Shown here: piece by piece, positions 39,492 through 47,095 of the stretch
Layout of the letters: the number at the start of each line of letters is the position of its first letter
Position numbering within the stretch: position 1 is the stretch's first letter
NCBI RefSeq assembly: GCF_015350995.1
Contig: NZ_JADKRW010000004.1
Location: 62,001 to 126,000, forward strand
Source: Curtobacterium sp. VKM Ac-1393
Lineage (GTDB): Bacteria > Actinomycetota > Actinomycetes > Actinomycetales > Microbacteriaceae
Direction of reading: 5' to 3'
DNA: 64,000 nucleotides
The notes under the pieces: model-generated
Database searches by the model: none
What the model was told of the DNA's origin: nothing
The model's input: the letters and a program-made list of their open reading frames with translations, nothing else
Translations under genes and position numbers: made by a program

Positions 39492-39546
39492 GTTCACCTC
39501 CCGTTCACCAACGCGCGTGATCCCCGTCACCTCGCGTCCCTACAGT
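39492..39546 (+). promoter_or_regulatory. PHO box and promoter of pstS
   Basis: Tandem 11-bp units GTTCACCTCCC (39492-39502) and GTTCACCAACG (39503-39513), with a third in-phase CGTCACCTCGC (39525-39535), run up to a -10 TACAGT at 39541-39546. The array covers the -35 position, as expected for a PhoP/RegX3-type activator. It matches the array upstream of phoU. Confidence 0.7.
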
Positions 39547-39615
39547 CGCTCCCGGGTCGGCACCGGCCCAGGGACCGCAGTGGTCCCACTGCATTCCATT
39601 CCCGAAGGGACCCCT

Positions 39616-40719
39616 GTGAACATCAAGCGAATCGGTTCGATCGCAGCAATCGCGATCGCCGGCGCCGTCGTGCTCTCCTCCTGCGCGGCGAACGAGGACG
39701 CGGGCAGCACCGAGTCCTCCTCGAGCAACACCGGCTCCTCGAGCCTCACCGGCACCCTGACCGGCTCCGGCTCGTCCGCCCAGCAGACCGCGCAGGCCAC
39801 CTGGGCCGCCGGTTTCCAGGACGTCGCCAAGGGCGTCACGGTGAACTACTCGCCCGACGGCTCGGGCGCTGGTCGCAAGAACTTCATCTCGGGCGCCGCG
39901 GACTTCGCCGGCTCCGATGCAGCACTGAACGACGAGGAGCTCTCGGGCTCCTTCGACCTGTGCAAGGCCGACACCAAGGCCATCGACATCCCGGTCTACA
40001 TCTCCCCGATCGCGATCGCCTACAAGGTCGACGGCGTCAGCGACCTGACCCTCGACGCGAAGACCATCGCGGGCATCTTCTCGGGCAAGATCACCAAGTG
40101 GAACGACTCGGAGATCGCCGCCCTGAACAAGGACGCGAAGCTGCCGTCCGCGAACATCACGGTCGTGCACCGCTCCGACGACTCGGGCACCACGCAGAAC
40201 TTCTCGGAGTACCTCTCGGCGAACGCCGGTGACGTCTGGACCGAAGCGCCGAGCCAGACCTTCCCGTACTCCGTGGGCGACAGCGCCAAGGGCGGCTCGG
40301 GTGTGGCCTCCGCGATGGGCAGCGCCACCAACGCGATCACCTACATCGACGACTCCGGTGCGGGCGACCTCGACAAGGCGAAGCTCATGGTCGGCGACAA
40401 GGCCACCGAGATCTCCGCCGACGGCGCCGCACAGGTCGTCGCCGACTCGAAGGTCGCCACCGGCCGCGAGGACAACGACCTCGCGATCGACATCGACCGC
40501 AAGGACACCGCTGACGGCGCCTGGCCGCTCGTCCTCGTCTCCTACGCCATCGCGTGCCAGGAGTACAAGGACTCCGACAAGGCCGACCTGGTCAAGGGCT
40601 TCCTGAACTACGTCGTCTCCGGCGACGCACAGGACGCCGCGGCGAAGGAGGCCAAGTCGGCCGCCCTGTCGTCCGACCTGGCGAAGAAGGCCGCAGCAGC
40701 GGTCGACTCCATCAAGTAG
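39616..40719 (+). CDS. pstS: Phosphate ABC transporter substrate-binding lipoprotein PstS
   Basis: A 367-aa lipoprotein with signal peptide and lipobox LSSC (Cys23), a Ser/Thr-rich linker (about 25-55), then a type II binding fold. Phosphate-contact motifs are TLTGSGSSAQ, SPDGSGAGRKNF, FAGSDAAL and the RSDDSGTTQNF loop. It captures phosphate outside the membrane for PstCAB. The GTG at 39616 has GAAGGGA (39604-39610) upstream; reading further upstream would put frame before the signal peptide. It is first in pstSCAB under a PHO box. Confidence 0.97.
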   Translation: MNIKRIGSIAAIAIAGAVVLSSCAANEDAGSTESSSSNTGSSSLTGTLTGSGSSAQQTAQATWAAGFQDVAKGVTVNYSPDGSGAGRKNFISGAADFAGSDAALNDEELSGSFDLCKADTKAIDIPVYISPIAIAYKVDGVSDLTLDAKTIAGIFSGKITKWNDSEIAALNKDAKLPSANITVVHRSDDSGTTQNFSEYLSANAGDVWTEAPSQTFPYSVGDSAKGGSGVASAMGSATNAITYIDDSGAGDLDKAKLMVGDKATEISADGAAQVVADSKVATGREDNDLAIDIDRKDTADGAWPLVLVSYAIACQEYKDSDKADLVKGFLNYVVSGDAQDAAAKEAKSAALSSDLAKKAAAAVDSIK

Positions 40720-40731
40720 CACTCCTCGAGC

Positions 40732-40771
40732 GCCCGGACGCCGGTCCCACCCACACGACCGGCGTCCGGGC
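40732..40771 (+). terminator. Hairpin between pstS and pstC
   Basis: Perfect 15-bp stem GCCCGGACGCCGGTC / GACCGGCGTCCGGGC with a 10-nt loop and no T-run, 13 nt after pstS. It is probably an attenuator or 3'-end stabiliser letting PstS be made in excess of the membrane subunits. Confidence 0.65.
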
Positions 40772-40852
40772 TCTTCGCCCGTCCGGGCGCCCCGCACCAC
40801 GCACCACCCCCGAACCCGTCGCCTCCCCCGGCGTTCCTCCGACAGGAGTCCC

Positions 40853-41803
40853 ATGACGACCGCACCGGCCCAGCCAGGGGCCACCGTCACCCCGACCAAG
40901 CCGAAGGCCGTCGTCCGCGTCGGCGACCGGGTCTTCTCCGCCGCATCGGTCATCGCCGGCGGACTCATCCTCTTCGTGCTCGTGCTCGTCGCAGCCTTCC
41001 TCGTCTGGCAGAGCATCCCGGCGTTCTCCGCCAAGGTCGGTGAGCTGCCGAACAACGCCACCAACTTCTGGGACTACGTCGGCCCCCTGGTCTTCGGCAC
41101 CGTCTGGTCCGCGCTCATCGCGCTCGTGATCTCCGTGCCGCTCGCCCTCGGGATCGCGCTGTTCATCTCGCACTACGCACCGCGGCGACTCGCCCCGGTG
41201 CTCGGCTACGTCATCGACCTGCTCGCCGCGGTGCCGTCGGTCGTCTACGGCCTCTGGGGCATCGTGGTCCTGGCGCCGTTCGTGAAGCCGTTCTACGGCT
41301 TCCTGAACGAGTACCTCGGCTGGTTCCCGCTCTTCTCCGGCCAGGTCTCCGGTACCGGCCGCACCATCCTGACCGCGTCGATCGTGCTCGCCGTGATGGC
41401 GATCCCGATCATGACGGCCGTGATGCGCGAGATCTTCCTGCAGGCCCCGACGCTCAACGAAGAGGCCGCCCTGGCCCTCGGCGCGACGCGCTGGGAGATG
41501 ATCCGCCTGTCGGTGCTGCCGTTCGCCAAGTCCGGCATCGTGTCCGCGATCATGCTCGGGCTCGGACGTGCCCTCGGCGAGACGATGGCGATCGCCCTGG
41601 TGCTGTCGGTGTCGACGAACGTCACCTTCCAGATGCTGACCTCGCAGAACCCCTCCACGATCGCGGCGAACATCGCGCTGCAGTTCGCCGAGGCATCGGG
41701 GACCGCCCTGAACGCCCTGATCGCGTCGGGTCTGATCCTGTTCGTCATCACCCTGGTCATCAACATGCTCGCGCGGTACATCGTCCGCACGCGAGTCAGC
41801 TGA
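40853..41803 (+). CDS. pstC: Phosphate ABC transporter permease PstC
   Basis: A 316-aa inner-membrane permease with six transmembrane segments. The first is at about 30-52, and the ABC-coupling EAA loop reads NEEAALALGATRWEMIRLSVLP (about residues 202-223). It forms the channel with PstA. The ATG at 40853 follows CGACAGGAG. It begins 133 nt after pstS, across the hairpin, and pstA starts 12 nt after it. Confidence 0.96.
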   Translation: MTTAPAQPGATVTPTKPKAVVRVGDRVFSAASVIAGGLILFVLVLVAAFLVWQSIPAFSAKVGELPNNATNFWDYVGPLVFGTVWSALIALVISVPLALGIALFISHYAPRRLAPVLGYVIDLLAAVPSVVYGLWGIVVLAPFVKPFYGFLNEYLGWFPLFSGQVSGTGRTILTASIVLAVMAIPIMTAVMREIFLQAPTLNEEAALALGATRWEMIRLSVLPFAKSGIVSAIMLGLGRALGETMAIALVLSVSTNVTFQMLTSQNPSTIAANIALQFAEASGTALNALIASGLILFVITLVINMLARYIVRTRVS

Positions 41804-41815
41804 GAGGTCCACCCG

Positions 41816-42901
41816 ATGTCCCTCGCTCTCCGTCAGACCGGCACCGCCGGCAACGTCTACGCCAACGGCAAGCTGCACCGCTCGGTGCCGTGGCTGCTGC
41901 TGGTCGGCAGCTGGGTCGCCCTGGTGGCCGTGTTCGCCCTGCTCAACGCCGGTGGCTCGGTCAAGGACTTCAACGTCGTCGCCGCGCTGTTCCTCGGCAC
42001 GGTCCTGTTCGACGTCCTCATCGTGGTCGTCTCGCGCATCGTCGAGGGTGGCCGCCAGGCAGTCGACCGGCTGATCACCTCGCTCGTCATCACCGCGTTC
42101 GTCGTCGCGGTCCTGCCGCTGGTGTCGCTGCTCTGGACCGTCCTGGCCGACGGTCTCGCCCGCTTCGACGCGAACTTCTTCTCGTACTCGATGCGCGGCG
42201 TGATCTCCGAGGGCGGCGGCGCGGTCCACGCCCTGGTCGGCACGCTCGAGATCACCCTGTTCGCCGCGCTCATCTCGGTGCCGATCGGTCTGCTCACCTC
42301 GATCTACCTGGTCGAGTACGGCCGCGGTGCACTGGCCAAGGGCATCACGTTCTTCGTCGACGTCATGACGGGCATCCCGTCCATCGTGGCCGGCCTGTTC
42401 GCCTACTCGCTCTTCGCCCTGTTCCTCGGCCCCGGCGCCCGCTTCGGCCTCGTCGGCTCGGTCGCCCTGTCGGTACTGATGATCCCGATCGTCGTGCGCT
42501 CCACCGAAGAGGTGCTGAAGATCGTGCCGATGGAACTCCGCGAAGCGTCCTACGCCCTCGGGGTGCCGAAGTACCTCACGATCCTCAAGGTCGTGCTCCC
42601 CACGTCGCTCGCCGGCATCACCACCGGCGTCATGCTCTCCATCGCCCGCGTCATCGGCGAGACGGCACCACTGCTCGTCACGGCCGGGTTCACCGCGAGC
42701 ATGAACTACGACCTGTTCCGCGACCCGATGATGACCCTGCCGGTGTACGCGTACACGCAGTACTCGCAGCAGGGCGCCAACCCGATGCCGTTCATCGACC
42801 GTGCCTGGACCGCAGCCCTGGTGCTCATCCTCATCGTGATGGCCCTCAACCTGCTCGCCCGGTTCGTCACCCGACTCTTCGCCCCCAAGCTCTCGCGCTA
42901 G
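41816..42901 (+). CDS. pstA: Phosphate ABC transporter permease PstA
   Basis: A 361-aa permease with an extended N-terminal portion (about 75 residues containing two extra helices) before the six-helix BPD_transp_1 core. The coupling loop is [19 protein letters not shown], followed by the VIGETAPLL segment typical of PstA. The ATG at 41816 follows GAGAGG, 12 nt after pstC. It works with PstC and PstB. Confidence 0.96.
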   Translation: MSLALRQTGTAGNVYANGKLHRSVPWLLLVGSWVALVAVFALLNAGGSVKDFNVVAALFLGTVLFDVLIVVVSRIVEGGRQAVDRLITSLVITAFVVAVLPLVSLLWTVLADGLARFDANFFSYSMRGVISEGGGAVHALVGTLEITLFAALISVPIGLLTSIYLVEYGRGALAKGITFFVDVMTGIPSIVAGLFAYSLFALFLGPGARFGLVGSVALSVLMIPIVVRSTEEVLKIVPMELREASYALGVPKYLTILKVVLPTSLAGITTGVMLSIARVIGETAPLLVTAGFTASMNYDLFRDPMMTLPVYAYTQYSQQGANPMPFIDRAWTAALVLILIVMALNLLARFVTRLFAPKLSR

Positions 42902-42935
42902 CGAATCCGCTTCCCCACCCACAAGAAGGATCAAC

Positions 42936-43715
42936 GTGTCCAAGCGCATCGAGGTCGACGGCCTCAACGTCTACTACTCGAAGTTCAAGGCGGTCGAGGG
43001 TGTCGACATCACCATCGAACCCCGCACCGTCACGGCCTTCATCGGCCCGTCGGGCTGCGGCAAGTCCACCTTCCTCCGCACCCTGAACCGCATGCACGAG
43101 GTCATCCCCGGCGCATGGGTCGAGGGCTCGGTCAAGATCGACGGCGACGACCTGTATGGTGCCGGCGTCGACCCCGTGCTCGTCCGTCGACAGGTCGGCA
43201 TGGTCTTCCAGCGTCCGAACCCGTTCCCGACGATGTCCATCAAGGACAACGTGCTCGCGGGCGTGAAGCTCAACAACAAGCGCGTCTCGAAGTCCGAGGC
43301 GGACGACATCGTCGAGCGGTCCCTGCAGGGCGCGAACCTGTGGAACGAGGTCAAGGACCGCCTCGACAAGCCCGGCATGGGCCTGTCCGGTGGGCAGCAG
43401 CAGCGTCTCTGCATCGCCCGCGCCATCGCGGTGCAGCCGGACGTGCTCCTGATGGACGAGCCCTGCTCGGCGCTCGACCCCATCTCGACCCTGGCCATCG
43501 AGGACCTGATCGGCGAGCTCAAGAAGGAGTTCACGATCGTCATCGTCACGCACAACATGCAGCAGGCGTCGCGCGTCAGCGACAGGACGGCCTTCTTCAA
43601 CATCGCGGGCACCGGTGCGCCGGGCAAGCTCATCGAGTTCGACGACACCGCCACGATCTTCTCGAACCCGTCCGTCCAGGCCACCGAGGACTACGTCTCG
43701 GGTCGCTTCGGTTGA
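42936..43715 (+). CDS. pstB: Phosphate ABC transporter ATPase PstB
   Basis: A 259-aa ABC ATPase. Walker [10 protein letters not shown] is at about 34-42, the Q-loop in [12 protein letters not shown] is diagnostic of PstB, the signature is LSGGQQQR, Walker B is VLLMDEP, and the H-loop is in [11 protein letters not shown]. The GTG at 42936 has AAGGA upstream, 35 nt after pstA. It closes the operon and is followed by two hairpins. Confidence 0.97.
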   Translation: MSKRIEVDGLNVYYSKFKAVEGVDITIEPRTVTAFIGPSGCGKSTFLRTLNRMHEVIPGAWVEGSVKIDGDDLYGAGVDPVLVRRQVGMVFQRPNPFPTMSIKDNVLAGVKLNNKRVSKSEADDIVERSLQGANLWNEVKDRLDKPGMGLSGGQQQRLCIARAIAVQPDVLLMDEPCSALDPISTLAIEDLIGELKKEFTIVIVTHNMQQASRVSDRTAFFNIAGTGAPGKLIEFDDTATIFSNPSVQATEDYVSGRFG

Positions 43716-43748
43716 TCGCTGTCCGTCCGTCGTGCTGACGGACGACCG

Positions 43749-43790
43749 GGAGGCCCGGTGCACGTCCGCCACGGACGCGCACCGGGCCTT
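43749..43790. terminator. Terminator of pstSCAB, ggaggcccggtgc family
   Basis: Left arm beginning GGAGGCCCGGTGC and right arm GCACCGGGCCTT, one mismatch, 34 nt after pstB. The following 43791-43922 stretch has a short GGGCGGGCGT direct repeat and a duplicated TTGCAGGCGC and no gene. Confidence 0.75.
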
Positions 43791-43922
43791 CGTGGTTGCG
43801 CCGGCCGCGGGGCGGGCGTGGGGCGGGCGTGGGGCGGGCGCGCCGACTCGGAACGACAGTCGCGACGTCGTGCGACGTCGACCTCGTCGCTCGTTGCAGG
43901 CGCTTCCCGTTGCAGGCGCGCA

Positions 43923-43966
43923 AGAACGACGAAACCGCTGTCGTGTGACAGCGGTTTCGTCGTTCT
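43923..43966. terminator. 20-bp perfect-stem bidirectional terminator
   Basis: AGAACGACGAAACCGCTGTC, loop GTGT, and its exact complement, 25 nt beyond the anti-sigma gene stop. It is AT-richer than other hairpins here and shields the pst and sigK transcription units from each other. Confidence 0.85.
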
Positions 43967-43990
43967 GCGTCGGAGCCCGGCCCGAGCGGA

Positions 43991-44872
43991 TCAGACCGAG
44001 GTGGTCGGCACCGCCATGATCGGCGTCGTCGTCGGCTGCTTCGAACCACCGGCGGGCTCGACGGTCATGCCGATCGTCGCACCGTCGGACATCGAGCCCT
44101 CCAGCACGGCGGAGTGCACACCGTCGGCAGCCCCGTCGACCAGGCCGGCCGACTTGATGGTGCCGCCCTCGTTCTCGGAGCCGATGTACCAGAGCTCGTA
44201 CGTCTTGCCCTTCGGCGCCTGGGCGACACCGTCGAGGATCACCGCGGACTTGCCGAGGTCGCTCGACCACACGACCGTGGCCGTGCCGCCGCCCTCGACC
44301 TTGGTCGTGCTGCGCTGGAAGTCCGACGCGGCGTAGATGCGGTCGAGGCCACTGGAGGCCTGCGTCGTACCGGTGCCCGGTCCGTCAGCCGGACCGTTCA
44401 CGGCGCCGACACCGAGGCCGACGCCCATGAACACCACGGCCACCGCAGCGGCACTGGCGAGCATGGCCGCCGGACGCTGGAACCAGCGGCGGCGGGCCTC
44501 ACCGGAAGCCCGGCCACCGGCGGTGGAGCCGTCGGCGATCGAGGCGACGTGCCTGGCGGGCTCGGGACGGGCCTCCTGGACGGAAGCGGTCTCGGCGACC
44601 GGGGTCTCGTCGACGGTCGTGTCGGCCAGTGGTGCAGCCTGCGGGGTCGTCGCGATCTGGGCCAGCAGCGATGCCCGGAGGGACGTCGGCGGCTCGATCG
44701 GAGCGGCGGCGAAGGCGAGCTGCAGCGCGGTCTCGCGCAGCGAGTCGGCCTCGGCCTGGAGTTCTGGGGACGTCGTGAGGACGTCCTCGAGGAGCTGGCG
44801 CTCGTCATCGGACAGTGCGTCGACTGCGTAGGAGCCCGTCAACAGGGCCAGGTCGTCGTATCGGTCGTTCAT
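43991..44872 (-). CDS. rskA: Anti-sigma-K factor RskA-like
   Basis: A 293-aa membrane protein. The N-terminal cytoplasmic anti-sigma part (1-85) has LLTGSYAVDALSDDERQLLE but no zinc-binding HxxxCxxC. A Pro/Ala-rich linker precedes one transmembrane helix (about 133-155), and an extracytoplasmic RskA domain ends in SKQPTTTPIMAVPTT. It holds the cognate ECF sigma factor inactive until released, in the family by regulated proteolysis. The ATG overlaps the sigK stop by ATGA, so the partners are made together. Confidence 0.88.
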   Translation of the reverse strand: MNDRYDDLALLTGSYAVDALSDDERQLLEDVLTTSPELQAEADSLRETALQLAFAAAPIEPPTSLRASLLAQIATTPQAAPLADTTVDETPVAETASVQEARPEPARHVASIADGSTAGGRASGEARRRWFQRPAAMLASAAAVAVVFMGVGLGVGAVNGPADGPGTGTTQASSGLDRIYAASDFQRSTTKVEGGGTATVVWSSDLGKSAVILDGVAQAPKGKTYELWYIGSENEGGTIKSAGLVDGAADGVHSAVLEGSMSDGATIGMTVEPAGGSKQPTTTPIMAVPTTSV

Positions 44873-45468
44873 GAGGTCACCCCCATCTCGTCTCGGAGTC
44901 GGATCATCCCGTCACGGAGACGGGTCTTGACGGTGCCGATGGGGACACCGAGTTGTTCGGCCATCTCGCTGTGCGAGAAGCCTCCGTAGTACGCGAGCTG
45001 CACGGCCTGCCGTTGGAACTCGGTCAGCTTGCCGAGGGCCCGGCCGACCCGTTCGTGCTCGATGCGGATCTCGACCGACTCGGACACCTGGTCGAAACCG
45101 GCCTCGAGGTCGCGGATGCCGATCTTGGTGTCGCGGTCGTGCGATGCCTGCGAGGCCCGGACCCGGTCCACCGCTCGGCGGTGCGCCATGGTGAGGACCC
45201 AGCTGGAGGCGGTTCCGCGCTTCCGGTCGAATCGGGTGGCCTGCTGCCAGACTTCGAGGAAGACCTCTTGCGTGACCTCTTCGGACTGGGCGCGATCCCG
45301 CAGGAGACGCGTCACGAGTCCGAGGACCCGGCCGGAGAGGACGTCGTAGAGGTCCGCGAAGGCGGCCTGGTCACCGGAGGCAACCCGCGCCAAGAGGTCG
45401 TCCGGCGATGCCTGAGCCGGCTCTGACGAGCTCCAGCGTTCGGTGTCGCTATCCACGAGGGCAAGCAT
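44869..45468 (-). CDS. sigK: ECF RNA polymerase sigma factor, SigK-like
   Basis: A 199-aa ECF sigma factor. Region 2 (about 40-105: LVTRLLRDRAQSEEVTQEVF, WVLTMAHRRAVDRVRA) and region 4 (about 145-195: QAVQLAYYGGFSHSEMAEQL, PIGTVKTRLRDGMIRLR) are clear. It directs transcription of a small stress regulon when released by RskA. I kept the ATG at 45468 (MLALVDSD), with GGAGGG upstream. The long 5' region holds an inverted repeat but no evident autoregulatory promoter that I can assign. Confidence 0.9.
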   Translation of the reverse strand: MLALVDSDTERWSSSEPAQASPDDLLARVASGDQAAFADLYDVLSGRVLGLVTRLLRDRAQSEEVTQEVFLEVWQQATRFDRKRGTASSWVLTMAHRRAVDRVRASQASHDRDTKIGIRDLEAGFDQVSESVEIRIEHERVGRALGKLTEFQRQAVQLAYYGGFSHSEMAEQLGVPIGTVKTRLRDGMIRLRDEMGVTS

Positions 45469-45559
45469 TGCAGGTTTCCCTCCTTCCGGGTGCGTCGGCG
45501 GCCGGTTGTGGCCGTTCTGTCAGGGGCGGTGCTGGTGATGCCGTGCGGTGCTTCGAGAC

Positions 45560-45625
45560 GAGAGGCCGGCGTGACCCACAGGGAATTGACCGGCTGACGC
45601 CGATCCGGGTCACGCCGGGCCTCTC
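45560..45625. repeat. Inverted repeat upstream of sigK
   Basis: GAGAGGCCGGCGTGACCC (45560-45577) pairs with GGGTCACGCCGGGCCTCTC (45607-45625), one bulge, around a 29-nt centre that itself has GTCAGCCGG-like pairing. It lies about 90 nt upstream of the sigK start, so it is either in the 5' leader or at the promoter. Confidence 0.55.
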
Positions 45626-45800
45626 GCGTTCGTGACGGTCATCAAGTCCGTCACGCTGATGATTCGGCGCGGGGCCCGTGATGGATTGGATCAGTCGCCG
45701 AGAACTTGTGGGCGGGTCGTCGCCGGACTGGCACGCCCGGGTCCGGTTCTGTCCACCGAGAGTGAACAGGGCAGCGGACACAGCTCGCGTCTCGTAGACT

Positions 45801-45891
45801 GAGCCTCGCCGGGCCGCAGCAAGCCCCGGGCTCCAAAATTCGCCGCTTCGAGCGGCCTCGCGCCGAGAGGCGCTTCTGCGGCCCGGTTTTT
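45801..45891 (+). ncRNA. Candidate structured small RNA with intrinsic terminator
   Basis: A -10 TAGACT at 45795-45800 is followed by about 90 nt that fold into a closing stem CCGGGCCGCAG (45809-45819) / CTGCGGCCCGG (45876-45886), two perfect internal hairpins (GCCGC-TTCGA-GCGGC at 45842-45856 and GCGCC-GAGA-GGCGC at 45860-45873) and a terminal TTTTT run (45887-45891). No frame is open. It is the only classical T-tailed terminator I see in the window. It does not match tmRNA, SRP RNA, RNase P, 6S or the C-rich-loop 6C RNA as I know them. It sits between sigK and the gene at 46011. Confidence 0.5.
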
Positions 45892-45966
45892 CTGTGCCCG
45901 GTTCGCCTGTGTCCGGTTTGTCGGTGCGCGGTTCGTCTGTGCCCGGTTACGGGTGCGCGGCTGTCG
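45892..45966. repeat. Five-unit 15-bp imperfect tandem repeat
   Basis: Units begin at 45892, 45907, 45922, 45937 and 45952 with consensus CTGTGCCCGGTTCGT. They directly follow the T-run of the candidate RNA. An orphan GGAGGCCCGGTGC arm lies at 45978-45990. The 45469-46010 region (542 bp) thus contains repeats and a candidate RNA but no protein gene. Confidence 0.75.
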
Positions 45967-46010
45967 CCGTTCGGCCGGGAGGCCCGGTGCGGGTCCGGCG
46001 CGTTCGCTCG

Positions 46011-46640
46011 CTAGTCCAGGCTCTCGCGACGCCAGAGCGCCGCAGCCTCGGTCAGGTCGGCCGCCAGCTCCGTGAGCCGGAGGGCCCGCCGCGTCAGCTC
46101 GCTCGCGCGGCCGGTCGCGGTCAGGTCGGAGTCGTCCGCCACCGCCGTCGCGCCGGCCGCGGTCAGCCGGCAGAACGCCGCCCCACGGTCGAGCGCCACC
46201 GCGAAGTCACCCGTGTACAGCCCGTGCAGGATGCGGTCCGCCAGCGTCAGGATCTCGGCGGGCCCCGTCGGCTGCTCGGCCCCCGCGACGGCCTGGTCGA
46301 TGGTGCCGATGCGCTCGGTGCCGCGCTGGAAGAAGAACGCGATCTCCTCCGGGTTCTGCCGGATCACGGTGCGGACGAGGTACACCCGCCACAACGCACC
46401 CGGCAGCGTGTGCGCACCGACGCGGGCCCAGAGTTCGGCGATCGCGTCGATGCCGTGCACGTCCGTGTAGGTCACGAGCCGCTCGACCACCGCGGGGTCG
46501 GGGTCCTCGCGCACCCGGTGCAGCAGTGCGTTCGCGGTCTCGTGCGCGACACGGTTCACGACGGCAGGGTCCTCGCCGCCCTGGATCGCGGCGAACTCGG
46601 CATCGGTGAAGTGGACAGGACGGTGGTGATCGCGAGGCAC
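46011..46640 (-). CDS. Conserved-looking cytoplasmic protein, unknown
   Basis: A 209-aa, largely helical acidic/Arg-rich protein without signal or membrane segment. Recognisable stretches include HFTDAEFAAIQGGEDP near the N-terminus, LWRVYLVRTVIRQNPEEIAFFFQRG in the middle and an Ala/Leu-rich C-terminal helix. I do not recognise a domain. The start GTG at 46640 lies 6 nt after -10 TACACT (46647-46652, minus), so it is probably leaderless. It stands alone between the sigK region and a small divergent membrane-protein gene. Confidence 0.65.
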   Translation of the reverse strand: MPRDHHRPVHFTDAEFAAIQGGEDPAVVNRVAHETANALLHRVREDPDPAVVERLVTYTDVHGIDAIAELWARVGAHTLPGALWRVYLVRTVIRQNPEEIAFFFQRGTERIGTIDQAVAGAEQPTGPAEILTLADRILHGLYTGDFAVALDRGAAFCRLTAAGATAVADDSDLTATGRASELTRRALRLTELAADLTEAAALWRRESLD

Positions 46641-46765
46641 CGCGTCAGTGTAGGCACGGCCGGTGACAGGACCTGCTTCCGTTCGCCCAGAACGCAACCG
46701 CCCCGTCGCGCGTACGGTGTCTGGTCGGGAGGCGCTCCTCCCGCACGCGAAGGAAGAGGACTCCC

Positions 46766-46927
46766 ATGAACCCCCTGCTCATCATCCTGGCCGTGATCGC
46801 GGTCGTCCTGCTGTTCGTCGGTGGCTTCACCGCGAGCCTGAAGTTCCTGCTCTGGGTCGGCTTCGTGCTGCTCATCGTCGCGGTCATCCTGTGGCTGCTC
46901 CGCACGCTCACCGGACGCCGCGGCTGA
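46766..46927 (+). CDS. 53-aa two-helix membrane protein
   Basis: A short frame with a strong [15 protein letters not shown] 4-5 nt before ATG 46766. Two hydrophobic helices (about 3-20 and 25-46) are joined by a GGFTASLK turn, with a basic tail (RTLTGRRG). Small hydrophobic proteins of this shape are widespread in actinobacteria and their function is unknown. -10-like TACGGT lies at about 46711-46716. The gene stands alone before tRNA-Lys. Confidence 0.75.
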   Translation: MNPLLIILAVIAVVLLFVGGFTASLKFLLWVGFVLLIVAVILWLLRTLTGRRG

Positions 46928-46949
46928 CCCGCACACTTGGTTCTTCCCA

Positions 46950-46986
46950 GAGGCCCTCACCCGCTAATCTTGCGGGTGAGGGCCTC
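46950..46986 (+). promoter_or_regulatory. 15-bp inverted repeat containing the tRNA-Lys -10
   Basis: GAGGCCCTCACCCGC (46950-46964) and its exact complement (46972-46986) flank a 7-nt loop carrying TAATCT (46965-46970), a likely -10. The right arm is the 5' acceptor strand of the tRNA gene itself. Confidence 0.6.
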
Positions 46987-47052
46987 TAGCTCAGTTGGTA
47001 GAGCACCGGACTTTTAATCCGAGGGTCGTGGGTTCGAGCCCCACGGGGCCCA
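46980..47052 (+). tRNA. tRNA-Lys(TTT)
   Basis: A 73-nt cloverleaf. The acceptor stem is GGGCCTC / GGGGCCC with one G-T pair and discriminator A. The D-arm is GCTC...GAGC with AGTTGGTA, the anticodon stem-loop CCGGA-CTTTTAA-TCCGA gives anticodon TTT, the variable loop is GGGTC, and the T-arm is GTGGG-TTCGAGC-CCCAC. The 3' CCA is not encoded. Confidence 0.97.
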
Positions 47053-47095
47053 CTCCTCAGTCGTGGTCACGTCTCCGTTGTCTAAGATGTGGCGG

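Noticed and set aside
40712-42967. 751-codon minus-strand frame opposite pstC/pstA
   Set aside because: Permease genes read backwards give acidic His/Asp/Arg-rich nonsense; no motif.
43811-43842. G-rich GGGCGGGCGT repeats as a G-quadruplex or origin-like element
   Set aside because: Only three short units with no supporting structure; in this base composition it is not distinctive.
46011-46640. Assignment as a DNA-replication or RNA polymerase related protein
   Set aside because: No motif supports it. I left it as unknown rather than force a name.
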